Origin: Planctomycetota bacterium
GTDB lineage: Bacteria > Planctomycetota > Planctomycetia > Planctomycetales > Planctomycetaceae
DNA length: 5,159 bases
NCBI GenBank assembly: GCA_027622115.1
Contig: JAQBZS010000629.1
Location: forward strand, 1 to 5,159
Reading direction: 5' to 3'
Shown: piece after piece, positions 1 through 5,159 of the stretch
How positions within the stretch are numbered: position 1 is the first letter of the stretch
How the letters are laid out: each line of letters opens with the position of its first letter
Notes under the pieces: model-generated
The model's input: only the letters and a program-made list of their open reading frames with translations
Told to the model about the DNA's origin: nothing
The model's database searches: none
Translations under genes and position numbers: made by a program

Positions 1-613
1 TTGAGAATGTGCCATTATTGGCCGCGTAGAGAATAGCATAGACGTATGTGGTCGCCAGCAGCGAATCTTGTGCTTCCGGGGCCGCCAGTTGATTGATTCG
101 GTCACGGCATTCGGCCAACAGTGATTTGGCCGAACGGCGAGTCCGGCACAGGGGTACCCAAGGAATCAGGCCCGGGTCGTTTTGTGCGAGCAAGTCGGCT
201 GCCGGGACATGCCAAAGTTCGCGGCACCTCCATTCGGCATGCAACCGCGTGGCTCCACCGCGACTTGTCAGAGTCGTTTGGGTTGGAATTCGGTATCGCC
301 CAAGTGGCCTCAGCGACAACACCGACAGTTCCGGCAAGATCCCTCGATCGGCGTGTACCAATTCCAAGTCCTTCACGATCTGATCCAAGGCTCGACTGTC
401 GGGATACACGAAGACTTCGAGCAAATGCAATTCAGGCTCGGAGTCGTTCAAGAGCTGGACTTCGAAGCAACCATCCGGCAGTTTCGCGGGCAACACGACT
501 TCGGCTTGGCGAGTTTGGCAGGAGACAATCTTTCGCGTCTCGCCGCCCAACCAGAGCAGCGACTTTCCATAATGCTCCATGATCCACTTGGCCGAACGAT
601 CATAGGCAGCCAT
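1..613 (-). CDS. Rpn-like (PD-(D/E)XK-related) hypothetical protein, 3' end cut by window edge
   Basis: The minus strand is open from an ATG at 611-613 to the window edge, giving 204 residues with no stop. The protein starts MAAYDRSAKWIMEHYG, continues with LPDGCFEVQLL (41-55) and ELHLLEVFVYPDSRALDQIVKD (61-82, read in two parts), and later has RELWHVPAADLL (131-142) and LIPWVPL (149-155). This block order is what I recall from a large paralogous Planctomycete family distantly related to Rpn/YadD recombination-promoting nucleases. Those nucleases have a PD-(D/E)XK core with a catalytic acid in a strand like LLExxxY. E66 lies in that position, but the residue two after it is F68 where Rpn proteins usually have Q or T, so nuclease activity is doubtful. 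The start is supported by a GGAG six bases upstream and by the family's usual N-terminus. It follows the acyltransferase gene on the same strand after 72 bases and may be co-transcribed. The function is unknown. That it is a real gene is well supported; the family name is moderately sure. Confidence 0.8.
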   Translation of the reverse strand, partial: MAAYDRSAKWIMEHYGKSLLWLGGETRKIVSCQTRQAEVVLPAKLPDGCFEVQLLNDSEPELHLLEVFVYPDSRALDQIVKDLELVHADRGILPELSVLSLRPLGRYRIPTQTTLTSRGGATRLHAEWRCRELWHVPAADLLAQNDPGLIPWVPLCRTRRSAKSLLAECRDRINQLAAPEAQDSLLATTYVYAILYAANNGTFS

Positions 614-619
614 TCGCGT

Positions 620-623
620 CTCC
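620..623 (-). promoter_or_regulatory. Ribosome binding site of the Rpn-like gene
   Basis: On the minus strand GGAG stands six bases before the ATG at 611-613. It decides the start: the frame stays open upstream as far as the TGA at 686-688, and the only other start codons there, a GTG at 677-679 and a TTG at 680-682, would lie almost against the preceding gene's stop. Confidence 0.6.
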
Positions 624-662
624 GACTTGGTCGATTTGTAATCCTGAAGTGAGGAAACCGCT

Positions 663-688
663 TGAAAGTTTGCCGACACCAACTTTCA
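663..688. repeat. Short inverted repeat over the stop codon of the acyltransferase gene
   Basis: TGAAAGTT (663-670) is exactly complementary to AACTTTCA (681-688), giving an 8-bp AT-rich stem with a 10-base loop. The TGA stop of the upstream gene (686-688) lies inside the stem. No run of T follows on the minus strand, so this is not a typical intrinsic terminator. It could slow polymerase, protect a processed 3' end, or be chance. Confidence 0.35.
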
Positions 689-3600
689 GACTTGCCGACG
701 TTGGTGACTTCGAATGCTCCAAACAATCCCCGCAACGCTGCACACCGCGATCAGGCCCAGCAGCATCCATCCCAGCGGTCCGATGCTTTTGATGGCCTGA
801 GTTGGGCCTTGCAGCGTAAACCCCGACCGATCGAGTGTCGCCGAGAACTCCTTGGAATCGCGGACGAAGAACGACTTGCCCGTGATTTCGTTGCTGTCCA
901 CGAAGGCGATGAATTCCAACTCGGCATCGTCCTTGCCGAATTCGTTCTTGAACTTCTTGACCAAGTTGATCGCGGGCATCGTCGTGCGACCCATGATCTG
1001 TTCCAGCGGAAACGTAATCGGACCCGAGTTTCCGCCCCAAGCCCGGTAAACGACTTCCGTGCAGACCAGCTTGCTGGGCGTCTCGAAATCGAATTCGAAG
1101 TCGTAGTCGCGACCGATGAAACTGAAGGCTCGTGCCACCGCCTTCGCCTTTTCCGCATCGCTGACTTTGGGCCGCAGCACGGCCACTGCGTCGGCTTCTC
1201 CAATGGAATGCTCCAACGACGAAAAGACCACGCCTTCGCTGACGGCTTCGATGATGACATGGGCATGCCCCGCGTGATCGAGTCGCGAGTATTCGTCCCA
1301 GTACTTTCGCACATATTCGTTGTCGGCAATTCCCAGCTTGCGGATATCGTCGACGGTGCCCACGTAGACGGCACCGTGCGGCCAGAACCCGGGGAGAAAC
1401 GCGTTCGACAAGTACCAGTTCCGGCGTTCGAGGATGATGTCGCCCGGTTGCAGGATTTCCGCGAGCTGTGCTCGGTGCTGCTCCGAAATGAGTGCTTGCC
1501 CAAGCCGCGGCTCGCGAATCTTGAAGTCCCCGATCCAAGTGGAAATCGTTGACTGCGTTTCGTACTGCGCCTTCTTGAGCAGCACGCCCGCGTCCTTGAT
1601 GCGGCGTTCGGCGAGTCCCGTAATGAGATTCTCGCCAAGTCGTTCTGCTGTCCGCTCGAAGCGATCAATCGCGGCGTGGAGGCGTTTTTCATGCGGCTCG
1701 TCCGTGAGGCCGTTCGCCTCGAACTTTTTCTCGGCCGCGTGGTAGGACTTGAGCGCCGCCCGAAACATGCGGTTGTTGTCCGGGTTGAGCAGACTGTGCT
1801 CGACTTGATCGAAGAGGTTGGCCGGGATTCCCCAATGTGGCTCTTGTTCGTTGAGTTTCTTCTTGGCTTCGCCCTTCCAATCAAAGCCGCGAATGAACTT
1901 CAGCCCGGCCTCGTACAACACGGCGGCGGCGGTCAGGTCGATCAAGAACACCCGCAACCGCCGATGTTCGTTTTCAACTTGCCCGTAGCCTTGGTACTTC
2001 CACACCAGCCTGAGCAGGGCCTCGCGGTAGATGATGTAGCGTCGCATCAACTCGTGGACGGCGTCGTTGTCCGCAGCATTCTTATAGGTCCGTTTGCCAT
2101 CGTTGAATTCTTGCCGCAATGCTTTGGCGTCGACTTCCAATTCGTCCAAACCGTTCATGATGGGTAACAAGGACTTTTCATCCGACGTGAGCATGGCGTC
2201 GATCTTGGTTGCGGGAATGTTCGCCAGATCCAGGCCGCTCGGGAGCGGTTCACTGAGCAGCCACGGTTTGAGCAACCACGCGAACAATGCCAACGCCGCG
2301 ACCAGCAACACGGTTCCGCCCGCGATGGCCAGCCAGCGGCCGATCCGATGGGACGGCTCGTCTTCGCGAGGTACCAGCGCCGCGTATTCTCGCGAGAGTT
2401 GCGTCAGTGTTTCCGCCAATCGCAGTCGCTGTCGGCGCAGCGAATTCAAGGCGCCGCGATTGAATGAAAACCGCAGTTGATGCCAAACCAACGCAGCGGT
2501 CTCGCCCATCAATCGCCAAGAATAAAGCGCGATGACTCCCACGATCGGTGCGACAACGAGCCACGTCCACGCGACCCAGGCCTGGAAGTAACCGAACATC
2601 CAATACGCGACGGCGGTGTACCACAGGAGGTAGATCGGGAGTCCGAACGCGATGCGCAGCGTGGACTTGGCCCGGTATCCGGGTTCATCGAATTTCTCGG
2701 TCAGTCCGCGCACCACGACGAACGGGACAATGTGGTGCAACGTGCCCAGCACCGCCGGCACGAAGAATCGCACCAGACACAGAAACTTCCAGACAATCAG
2801 CAAAGCCACCACCGGTCCACGCTTGTTGAGGATCGCGGAATCGACGCTTAACTCGGCCGCCGCCACGTCGTTTCGATACTTCGCGATCGCGTCGGCCACG
2901 CGTTCCGTTCGCGGGCGATCGGTCGAGAGAAAGTGGTTCATCGCGTTGGCGATTCGCTTGCGGCGTTTGATGGCTCGCACGCGGCCGGTGCTTTTCTTTG
3001 AGTCATCCGGAACGAGCGTTTCTAAGTCGTCCAGCCAAGCCTCCCACTGGGGTTCATCGAGATGCACGACGACATCCTTCAAGCGGCTTTCCAATTCCGC
3101 AGTCAGACTTCGCCGCGCCTTCCGCACGTTGCCATCGTGTTGCGCGAGGATCTGGTTCGCGTCAATCGGTTCACCAACCTGGATCCAAATCGACGTGCGT
3201 GACTGCGCTTTGTGTTCGTAATTGATGCCGATCGGCACGACTTGCAATCCCACGGCGCCTTCTTCGACAGCTCGCAGCGTCATTCGCGCGGCACCGGATC
3301 GCACCATGTCCACGTGAGCCTCGTCGGTCGATTTTCCTTCCGGAAAGATGCCCATGGCCGAGCCCTCGACCAGTGCTTTGGCTCCGACGTTCAAGCTTTC
3401 CATATTCCGCCGCACCTGCTTGGAATCGTCGCTGCCGCGATACGCGGGGATCATGCCCAGAGCCCGCATGACCCCGCCGATCACCGGCATCTCGAACAGC
3501 GGAGCCTTGGCCATGAATCGCACCGGTCGTTTGGTCGCAATCCCGATGATCACGGGATCGACCAGCGAATTCGGATGATTCGCGCACAACAGCACTGGGC

Positions 3601-3799
3601 CGGTTTGCGGGATCCGTTCTTCACCGCTGATTTCGATGCAGGGATAATACCGGCGAATCAGCCATCGCATGAACAGCCGCAGCAGCCCGCGTGACTCGGT
3701 CAGACGTACTTGTGGCACCTGATTTGCGGTTTCTTTCGGGCTGCTTTCACTGATGATCGGAGATTCGCTGTCATTTGGAGTGGGTTCGACGTCGCTCAT
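686..3799 (-). CDS. Membrane fusion protein: PlsC/GPAT-like acyltransferase + YiiX-type C92 permuted papain-fold domain
   Basis: This 1037-residue protein has several parts in order. Residues 1-35 are a Ser/Glu/Pro-rich, probably disordered tail. Residues 50-240 are a glycerolipid acyltransferase domain, expected to move an acyl chain onto a glycerol-phosphate or lysophospholipid at the inner face of the membrane. Its motifs are NHPNSLVD (H75 and D81, an HX5D spacing), RGSDD (121-125), GIFPEGKS (150-157) and VVPIGINY (187-194). Hydrophobic segments lie near 329-349, 350-365, 383-402, 405-428 and 487-514. Residues 540-780 are helical and charged. Residues 783-960 match YiiX-type permuted NlpC/P60-like (peptidase C92) proteins: LQPGDIIL (783-790), candidate catalytic H808 in WPHGAVYVG, candidate acid E851 in VIIEA, then RDYDFEFDF (897-905) and candidate nucleophile C913 in LVCTEVVYRAW. 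A last membrane segment (1007-1029) ends in basic SHQRRQV. AAGG six bases before the ATG supports the start. The domain calls are firm; substrates are unknown. Confidence 0.93.
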   Translation of the reverse strand: MSDVEPTPNDSESPIISESSPKETANQVPQVRLTESRGLLRLFMRWLIRRYYPCIEISGEERIPQTGPVLLCANHPNSLVDPVIIGIATKRPVRFMAKAPLFEMPVIGGVMRALGMIPAYRGSDDSKQVRRNMESLNVGAKALVEGSAMGIFPEGKSTDEAHVDMVRSGAARMTLRAVEEGAVGLQVVPIGINYEHKAQSRTSIWIQVGEPIDANQILAQHDGNVRKARRSLTAELESRLKDVVVHLDEPQWEAWLDDLETLVPDDSKKSTGRVRAIKRRKRIANAMNHFLSTDRPRTERVADAIAKYRNDVAAAELSVDSAILNKRGPVVALLIVWKFLCLVRFFVPAVLGTLHHIVPFVVVRGLTEKFDEPGYRAKSTLRIAFGLPIYLLWYTAVAYWMFGYFQAWVAWTWLVVAPIVGVIALYSWRLMGETAALVWHQLRFSFNRGALNSLRRQRLRLAETLTQLSREYAALVPREDEPSHRIGRWLAIAGGTVLLVAALALFAWLLKPWLLSEPLPSGLDLANIPATKIDAMLTSDEKSLLPIMNGLDELEVDAKALRQEFNDGKRTYKNAADNDAVHELMRRYIIYREALLRLVWKYQGYGQVENEHRRLRVFLIDLTAAAVLYEAGLKFIRGFDWKGEAKKKLNEQEPHWGIPANLFDQVEHSLLNPDNNRMFRAALKSYHAAEKKFEANGLTDEPHEKRLHAAIDRFERTAERLGENLITGLAERRIKDAGVLLKKAQYETQSTISTWIGDFKIREPRLGQALISEQHRAQLAEILQPGDIILERRNWYLSNAFLPGFWPHGAVYVGTVDDIRKLGIADNEYVRKYWDEYSRLDHAGHAHVIIEAVSEGVVFSSLEHSIGEADAVAVLRPKVSDAEKAKAVARAFSFIGRDYDFEFDFETPSKLVCTEVVYRAWGGNSGPITFPLEQIMGRTTMPAINLVKKFKNEFGKDDAELEFIAFVDSNEITGKSFFVRDSKEFSATLDRSGFTLQGPTQAIKSIGPLGWMLLGLIAVCSVAGIVWSIRSHQRRQV

Positions 3800-4053
3800 G
3801 TCTGACCTTTTCTGGGAACTCGATCGCGGCGGTGACGTCGATCACATCTGCCGAAGACCGGCAGGCAGAAGTGTTAGACTCTTTGTCAGGCGAACGTTTT
3901 CAGATTCGACGGATTCGGATTGAATCGCGCGGATTGCGCTCACAAGCGAGCCGACCGCCACCGAAGCGGAACGTCGTTCGAGTGATTACATTATCCGCGC
4001 GAGTGTGTCTCGCGTGTTCCGTTCGTATTCGCCAAATTCCTGTCTTGCGACGG

Positions 4054-4065
4054 GAACTCCTGCCC
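4054..4065 (+). repeat. 12-bp direct repeat, left copy (probable target-site duplication)
   Basis: GAACTCCTGCCC occurs here and again, identical, at 4176-4187. The two copies directly abut the ends of the inverted-repeat element between them. One further base (A at 4066 and at 4188) also matches, so the boundary is uncertain by one base and the repeat could be counted as 13. Confidence 0.75.
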
Positions 4066-4175
4066 AATGGTCTCAGAGTTGTGGGTTTTCGTGGGTGAGC
4101 CGTTGGCCGTAAGGCCTCGGGCACAGCTCGGTGCCCGGTCGCTTACGCGTCACGGCTCACAACTCTGGGGCCATT
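4066..4175. mobile_element. 110-bp MITE-like element with terminal inverted repeats
   Basis: The left end AATGGTCTCAGAGTTGTG (4066-4083) and the reverse complement of the right end at 4158-4175, AATGGCCCCAGAGTTGTG, agree at 16 of 18 bases. The two differences are transitions that become G·U pairs in plus-strand RNA, so the arms could pair without a break. An exact 12-bp direct repeat flanks the element on both sides, as expected of a target-site duplication. Inside are an 11-base spacer (4084-4094) and a 66-bp palindrome (4095-4160) that shares three bases with the right end. No coding capacity is present, so it would need a transposase in trans. A 12-bp duplication is within the range known for IS4-type elements, but I cannot assign a family. 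A chance hairpin is unlikely given that both end features coincide. Confidence 0.65.
4095..4160. repeat. Nested 66-bp imperfect palindrome
   Basis: Three pairs of arms nest around one centre: GTGAGCCGT (4095-4103) with ACGGCTCAC (4152-4160), CGTAAG (4108-4113) with CTTACG (4142-4147), and CGGGCAC (4118-4124) with GTGCCCG (4131-4137). The loop is AGCTCG (4125-4130). Either strand would fold into a long interrupted hairpin. It resembles intergenic palindromes with CGTAAG arms that I recall from Pirellula-type genomes; that link is from memory. It may be an independent REP-like repeat captured within the larger element, or its core. Confidence 0.75.
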
Positions 4176-4187
4176 GAACTCCTGCCC
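4176..4187 (+). repeat. 12-bp direct repeat, right copy (probable target-site duplication)
   Basis: This is identical to GAACTCCTGCCC at 4054-4065 and begins directly after the right inverted-repeat end. It lies 35 bases before the ATG of the plus-strand gene, so the insertion sits in that gene's immediate upstream region. Confidence 0.75.
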
Positions 4188-4222
4188 ATCGCTATCGCGG
4201 CTGAAATCACGGTGCCCTTGTC

Positions 4223-4696
4223 ATGAAGAGCTTTTGTCTGCTGGTTGCTCGTTTCGCTCTCCCGGCCTGGTTCGGAGCGGCCACCCTGTTCGTGATTACG
4301 AGCGTTCGAGAACAAGTTTCGCAAGCCTTCGACTTTGCGACTAAGGACCAATTGGCGCTGGTCCGCTTTCCAGCGTACTACTGGTTTGGCTTCGTCTTGG
4401 TGGGCGTGTCGCTGGCGTGCTTGGTTGCCGCACGGAGCCATTCCGCAGTCTCGACTCGACGAATGCGCTGGAGTGTGGGCTTGGTGATCGCCAGCTTGTG
4501 CCTGATGGTCGTGGACTACTTCTACATCTACGAACCACTGGCAGCGTTGATTCATCCGGTGGGCCAAGAGCGAGTCGGTCAATTCTTGGCCGACTTCACC
4601 GCATATCACAACGCATCGAAGTACATCAACTTCCTGGACGGCTGCCTGTGCATGGCGGCCGGGCTGTTGATCAGCACGCCTCGAACGAATCCGTGA
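4223..4696 (+). CDS. Small four-helix membrane protein, possibly DUF4149/TMEM205-like
   Basis: The 157-residue product has four hydrophobic segments, near residues 5-26, 49-70, 82-103 and 134-151. Short polar loops separate them, and one charged stretch lies at 104-133. Notable residues are W16-F17-G18 in the first helix, RFPAYYWFGF (48-57) opening the second and YHNASKYINFLDG (128-140) opening the fourth. The length, helix layout and a His-containing motif before the last helix recall DUF4149/TMEM205-type proteins, whose biochemical role is not settled. The match is by general look only. The start is forced: an in-frame TGA stands at 4202-4204 and no other start codon falls between. No Shine-Dalgarno sequence is visible before the ATG, and the inserted palindromic element ends about 47 bases upstream. 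It is divergent from the acyltransferase gene and followed by a terminator hairpin, so it is probably monocistronic. Confidence 0.8.
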   Translation: MKSFCLLVARFALPAWFGAATLFVITSVREQVSQAFDFATKDQLALVRFPAYYWFGFVLVGVSLACLVAARSHSAVSTRRMRWSVGLVIASLCLMVVDYFYIYEPLAALIHPVGQERVGQFLADFTAYHNASKYINFLDGCLCMAAGLLISTPRTNP

Positions 4697-4743
4697 GGCA
4701 TCCACGCGGGATCGTCGGTGCGATCCGCCAGCGCAAAAACAAA

Positions 4744-4774
4744 GCGTCCTGGGTGACCACACCACCCAGGACGC
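4744..4774 (-). terminator. Strong intrinsic terminator, probably bidirectional
   Basis: GCGTCCTGGGTG (4744-4755) is exactly complementary to CACCCAGGACGC (4763-4774): a 12-bp GC-rich stem with a 7-base loop. Read on the minus strand it is followed by TTTGTTTTTG, a good U-tract, so it best fits minus-strand transcripts. On the plus strand only CTTTG follows, but it lies 48 bases after the stop of the membrane-protein gene and probably ends that transcript too. Confidence 0.85.
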
Positions 4775-4785
4775 CTTTGAACCGA

Positions 4786-4817
4786 CGGAGACAAGTGCGG
4801 GCCAACGCCTGTCTCCG
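4786..4817. repeat. Hairpin CGGAGACA/TGTCTCCG
   Basis: An exact 8-bp stem (4786-4793 with 4810-4817) closes a 16-base loop that can form an inner GCG/CGC pairing (4797-4799 with 4806-4808). It lies 11 bases from the terminator. The loop segment AACGCC (4804-4809) is also complementary to GGCGTT (4851-4856), which is followed by a T-rich run on the plus strand. Confidence 0.5.
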
Positions 4818-4882
4818 CTGTGGATTTCATAATGCACCTTGTGTGCCGTTGGCGTTTTTGTTCGTGTTTTGTTCTTAAGTCG

Positions 4883-4906
4883 TTTTGCCAGCACGTGTTG
4901 TCAAAA
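4883..4906. repeat. 24-bp operator-like palindrome centred on CACGTG
   Basis: The left half TTTTGCCAGCAC and the reverse complement of the right half, TTTTGACAACAC, agree at 10 of 12 bases. There is no spacer at the centre, so it suits a dimeric DNA-binding protein better than an RNA hairpin. No promoter or start codon is obvious beside it, and it sits between convergent gene ends, so the role is open. Confidence 0.4.
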
Positions 4907-5015
4907 TCTGAACGAACGACACATCCGCTGGTCACCGGCATCGACTGCGGCATTATGCGTCGCGCGCGGAATTGATGCTCGATTTTGCACAGAATCATCG
5001 GTGGGCGAAACACAG

Positions 5016-5052
5016 AACGCTCCAGTCGCCAAACCGGCGATCCTGGAGCGTT
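5016..5052 (-). terminator. Terminator-like hairpin
   Basis: AACGCTCCAG (5016-5025) pairs with CTGGAGCGTT (5043-5052), and TCGCC (5026-5030) pairs with GGCGA (5036-5040). This gives 15 bp with a two-base bulge and a five-base AAACC loop. It begins 41 bases after the apparent minus-strand stop at 5094-5096. The U-tract is poor on both strands (TTCTGTGTTT on minus, TTTG on plus), so it may end the right-edge gene weakly, with the hairpin at 4744-4774 as backup. Confidence 0.55.
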
Positions 5053-5093
5053 TGCTAAACCGCTAAGGGACGAAGCCGAAACAACTTGAACAA

Positions 5094-5159
5094 TTAAGGG
5101 GCGACGCTGAAATTAAACCGGCATTTGATGTAGTAGCTGGATTCGCCAGAATTCAGTCT
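5094..5159 (-). CDS. Probable C-terminal end of a gene entering from the right edge
   Basis: On the minus strand a frame enters at the window edge and runs 21 codons to a TAA at 5094-5096. The peptide ends YYIKCRFNFSVAP. Its tail alternates hydrophobic and polar residues like a beta strand. The other two minus frames stop sooner, and the plus strand has no start with a usable frame here. The hairpin 41 bases downstream and the strong minus-strand terminator further on both imply a minus-strand transcript arriving from the right. With only 21 residues the product cannot be named, and the call could be wrong. Confidence 0.4.
   Translation of the reverse strand, partial: RLNSGESSYYIKCRFNFSVAP

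Larger units (their letters stand above)
3800..4222. other. Divergent intergenic region with an inserted palindromic element
   Basis: These 423 bases separate two divergent genes and must hold both promoters, but I see no convincing -35/-10 pair on either strand. From the left there is a perfect 6-bp hairpin CTGCCG/CGGCAG (3848-3853 with 3859-3864), then another, CGCGAG/CTCGCG (3998-4003 with 4009-4014), each with a five-base loop. Then comes the element at 4066-4175 with its flanking direct repeats. Open frames here overlap the repeat, have no ribosome site and resemble nothing known to me, so I call no gene. Confidence 0.7.
4697..5093. other. Gene-free convergent region rich in hairpins
   Basis: These 397 bases lie between the 3' end of the plus-strand membrane gene and the apparent 3' end of a minus-strand gene at the right edge. 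They contain a terminator hairpin (4744-4774), a second hairpin (4786-4817), a T-rich plus-strand stretch (4855-4878), an operator-like palindrome (4883-4906) and a terminator-like hairpin (5016-5052). Open frames crossing the region on either strand run through these structures and lack ribosome sites or recognisable sequence, so no gene is called. Confidence 0.7.

Noticed and set aside
121..652. Overlapping plus-strand frames at the left end
   Set aside because: They are antisense to the Rpn-like gene, which has family-like blocks and a ribosome site. The plus-strand products have low-quality composition and no known motif.
600..1538. A 312-codon minus-strand frame overlapping the end of the fusion gene
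   Set aside because: It is a frame-shifted reading of the same strand with an Arg/Gly-rich product. The protein motifs lie in the other frame.
662..1552. A 296-codon open frame on the plus strand, antisense to the large membrane-protein gene
   Set aside because: It lies wholly antisense to the C92 part, whose motifs are intact. Its product shows no recognisable domain, and long antisense frames are common opposite GC-rich genes.
3981..4000. A possible -10 box around TTACATTAT on the plus strand
   Set aside because: No -35 match stands at the right distance, and it is over 200 bases before the gene, so it is not supportable as a promoter.
3775..4124. Plus- and minus-strand frames of 107 and 74 codons in the divergent intergenic region
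   Set aside because: Both run into the inverted repeat, have no ribosome site and give Arg-rich products without recognisable features.
4054..4188. CRISPR-like repeat arrangement
   Set aside because: Only two direct copies of 12-13 bases exist and the sequence between them is palindromic. There is no regular array and no cas gene.
4157..5066. Frames on both strands of 245, 135, 153 and 75 codons near the right end
   Set aside because: They pass through the terminator hairpins or lie antisense to the four-helix membrane protein, and have poor composition for real proteins.

Overview
The window is moderately GC-rich bacterial DNA. Its gene families suggest a member of the Planctomycetota, probably close to the Pirellulales. 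The partial gene at the left edge resembles a protein family I know mainly as large paralogous sets in Planctomycetes. The palindrome at 4095-4160, with CGTAAG/CTTACG arms, resembles dispersed repeats I remember from the Rhodopirellula/Blastopirellula group. Both attributions rest on memory, not on a search.

Layout, left to right. (1) 1-613, minus strand: most of a Rpn-like (PD-(D/E)XK-related) hypothetical protein whose C-terminus lies beyond the left edge. (2) 686-3799, minus strand: one 1037-residue membrane protein that dominates the window. It joins an N-terminal glycerolipid acyltransferase of the PlsC/GPAT-like superfamily to a five-helix membrane region, a helical linker and a C-terminal YiiX-type permuted papain-fold (peptidase C92) domain, with a final membrane anchor. 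(3) 3800-4222: the divergent intergenic region. It holds a compact 110-bp element with 18-bp terminal inverted repeats, a nested palindrome inside and an exact 12-bp flanking direct repeat, which looks like a MITE-type insertion. (4) 4223-4696, plus strand: a small four-helix membrane protein that is possibly DUF4149/TMEM205-like. (5) 4697-5093: a gene-free convergent region with a strong terminator hairpin, a second hairpin, an operator-like palindrome and a second terminator-like hairpin. (6) 5094-5159, minus strand: what looks like the last 21 codons of a gene that enters from the right edge.

The acyltransferase/C92 fusion is the most interesting coding feature. One polypeptide appears to carry a cytoplasmic lipid-acylating enzyme and, on the opposite side of the membrane, a hydrolase or acyltransferase-like Cys/His domain. 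The fold of that second domain is shared with enzymes acting on lipid acyl groups (LRAT/HRASLS) and on peptidoglycan peptides (NlpC/P60). A role in envelope lipid remodelling is my inference. The small membrane protein at 4223 is divergent from it and separated by the inserted element, so no operon links them.
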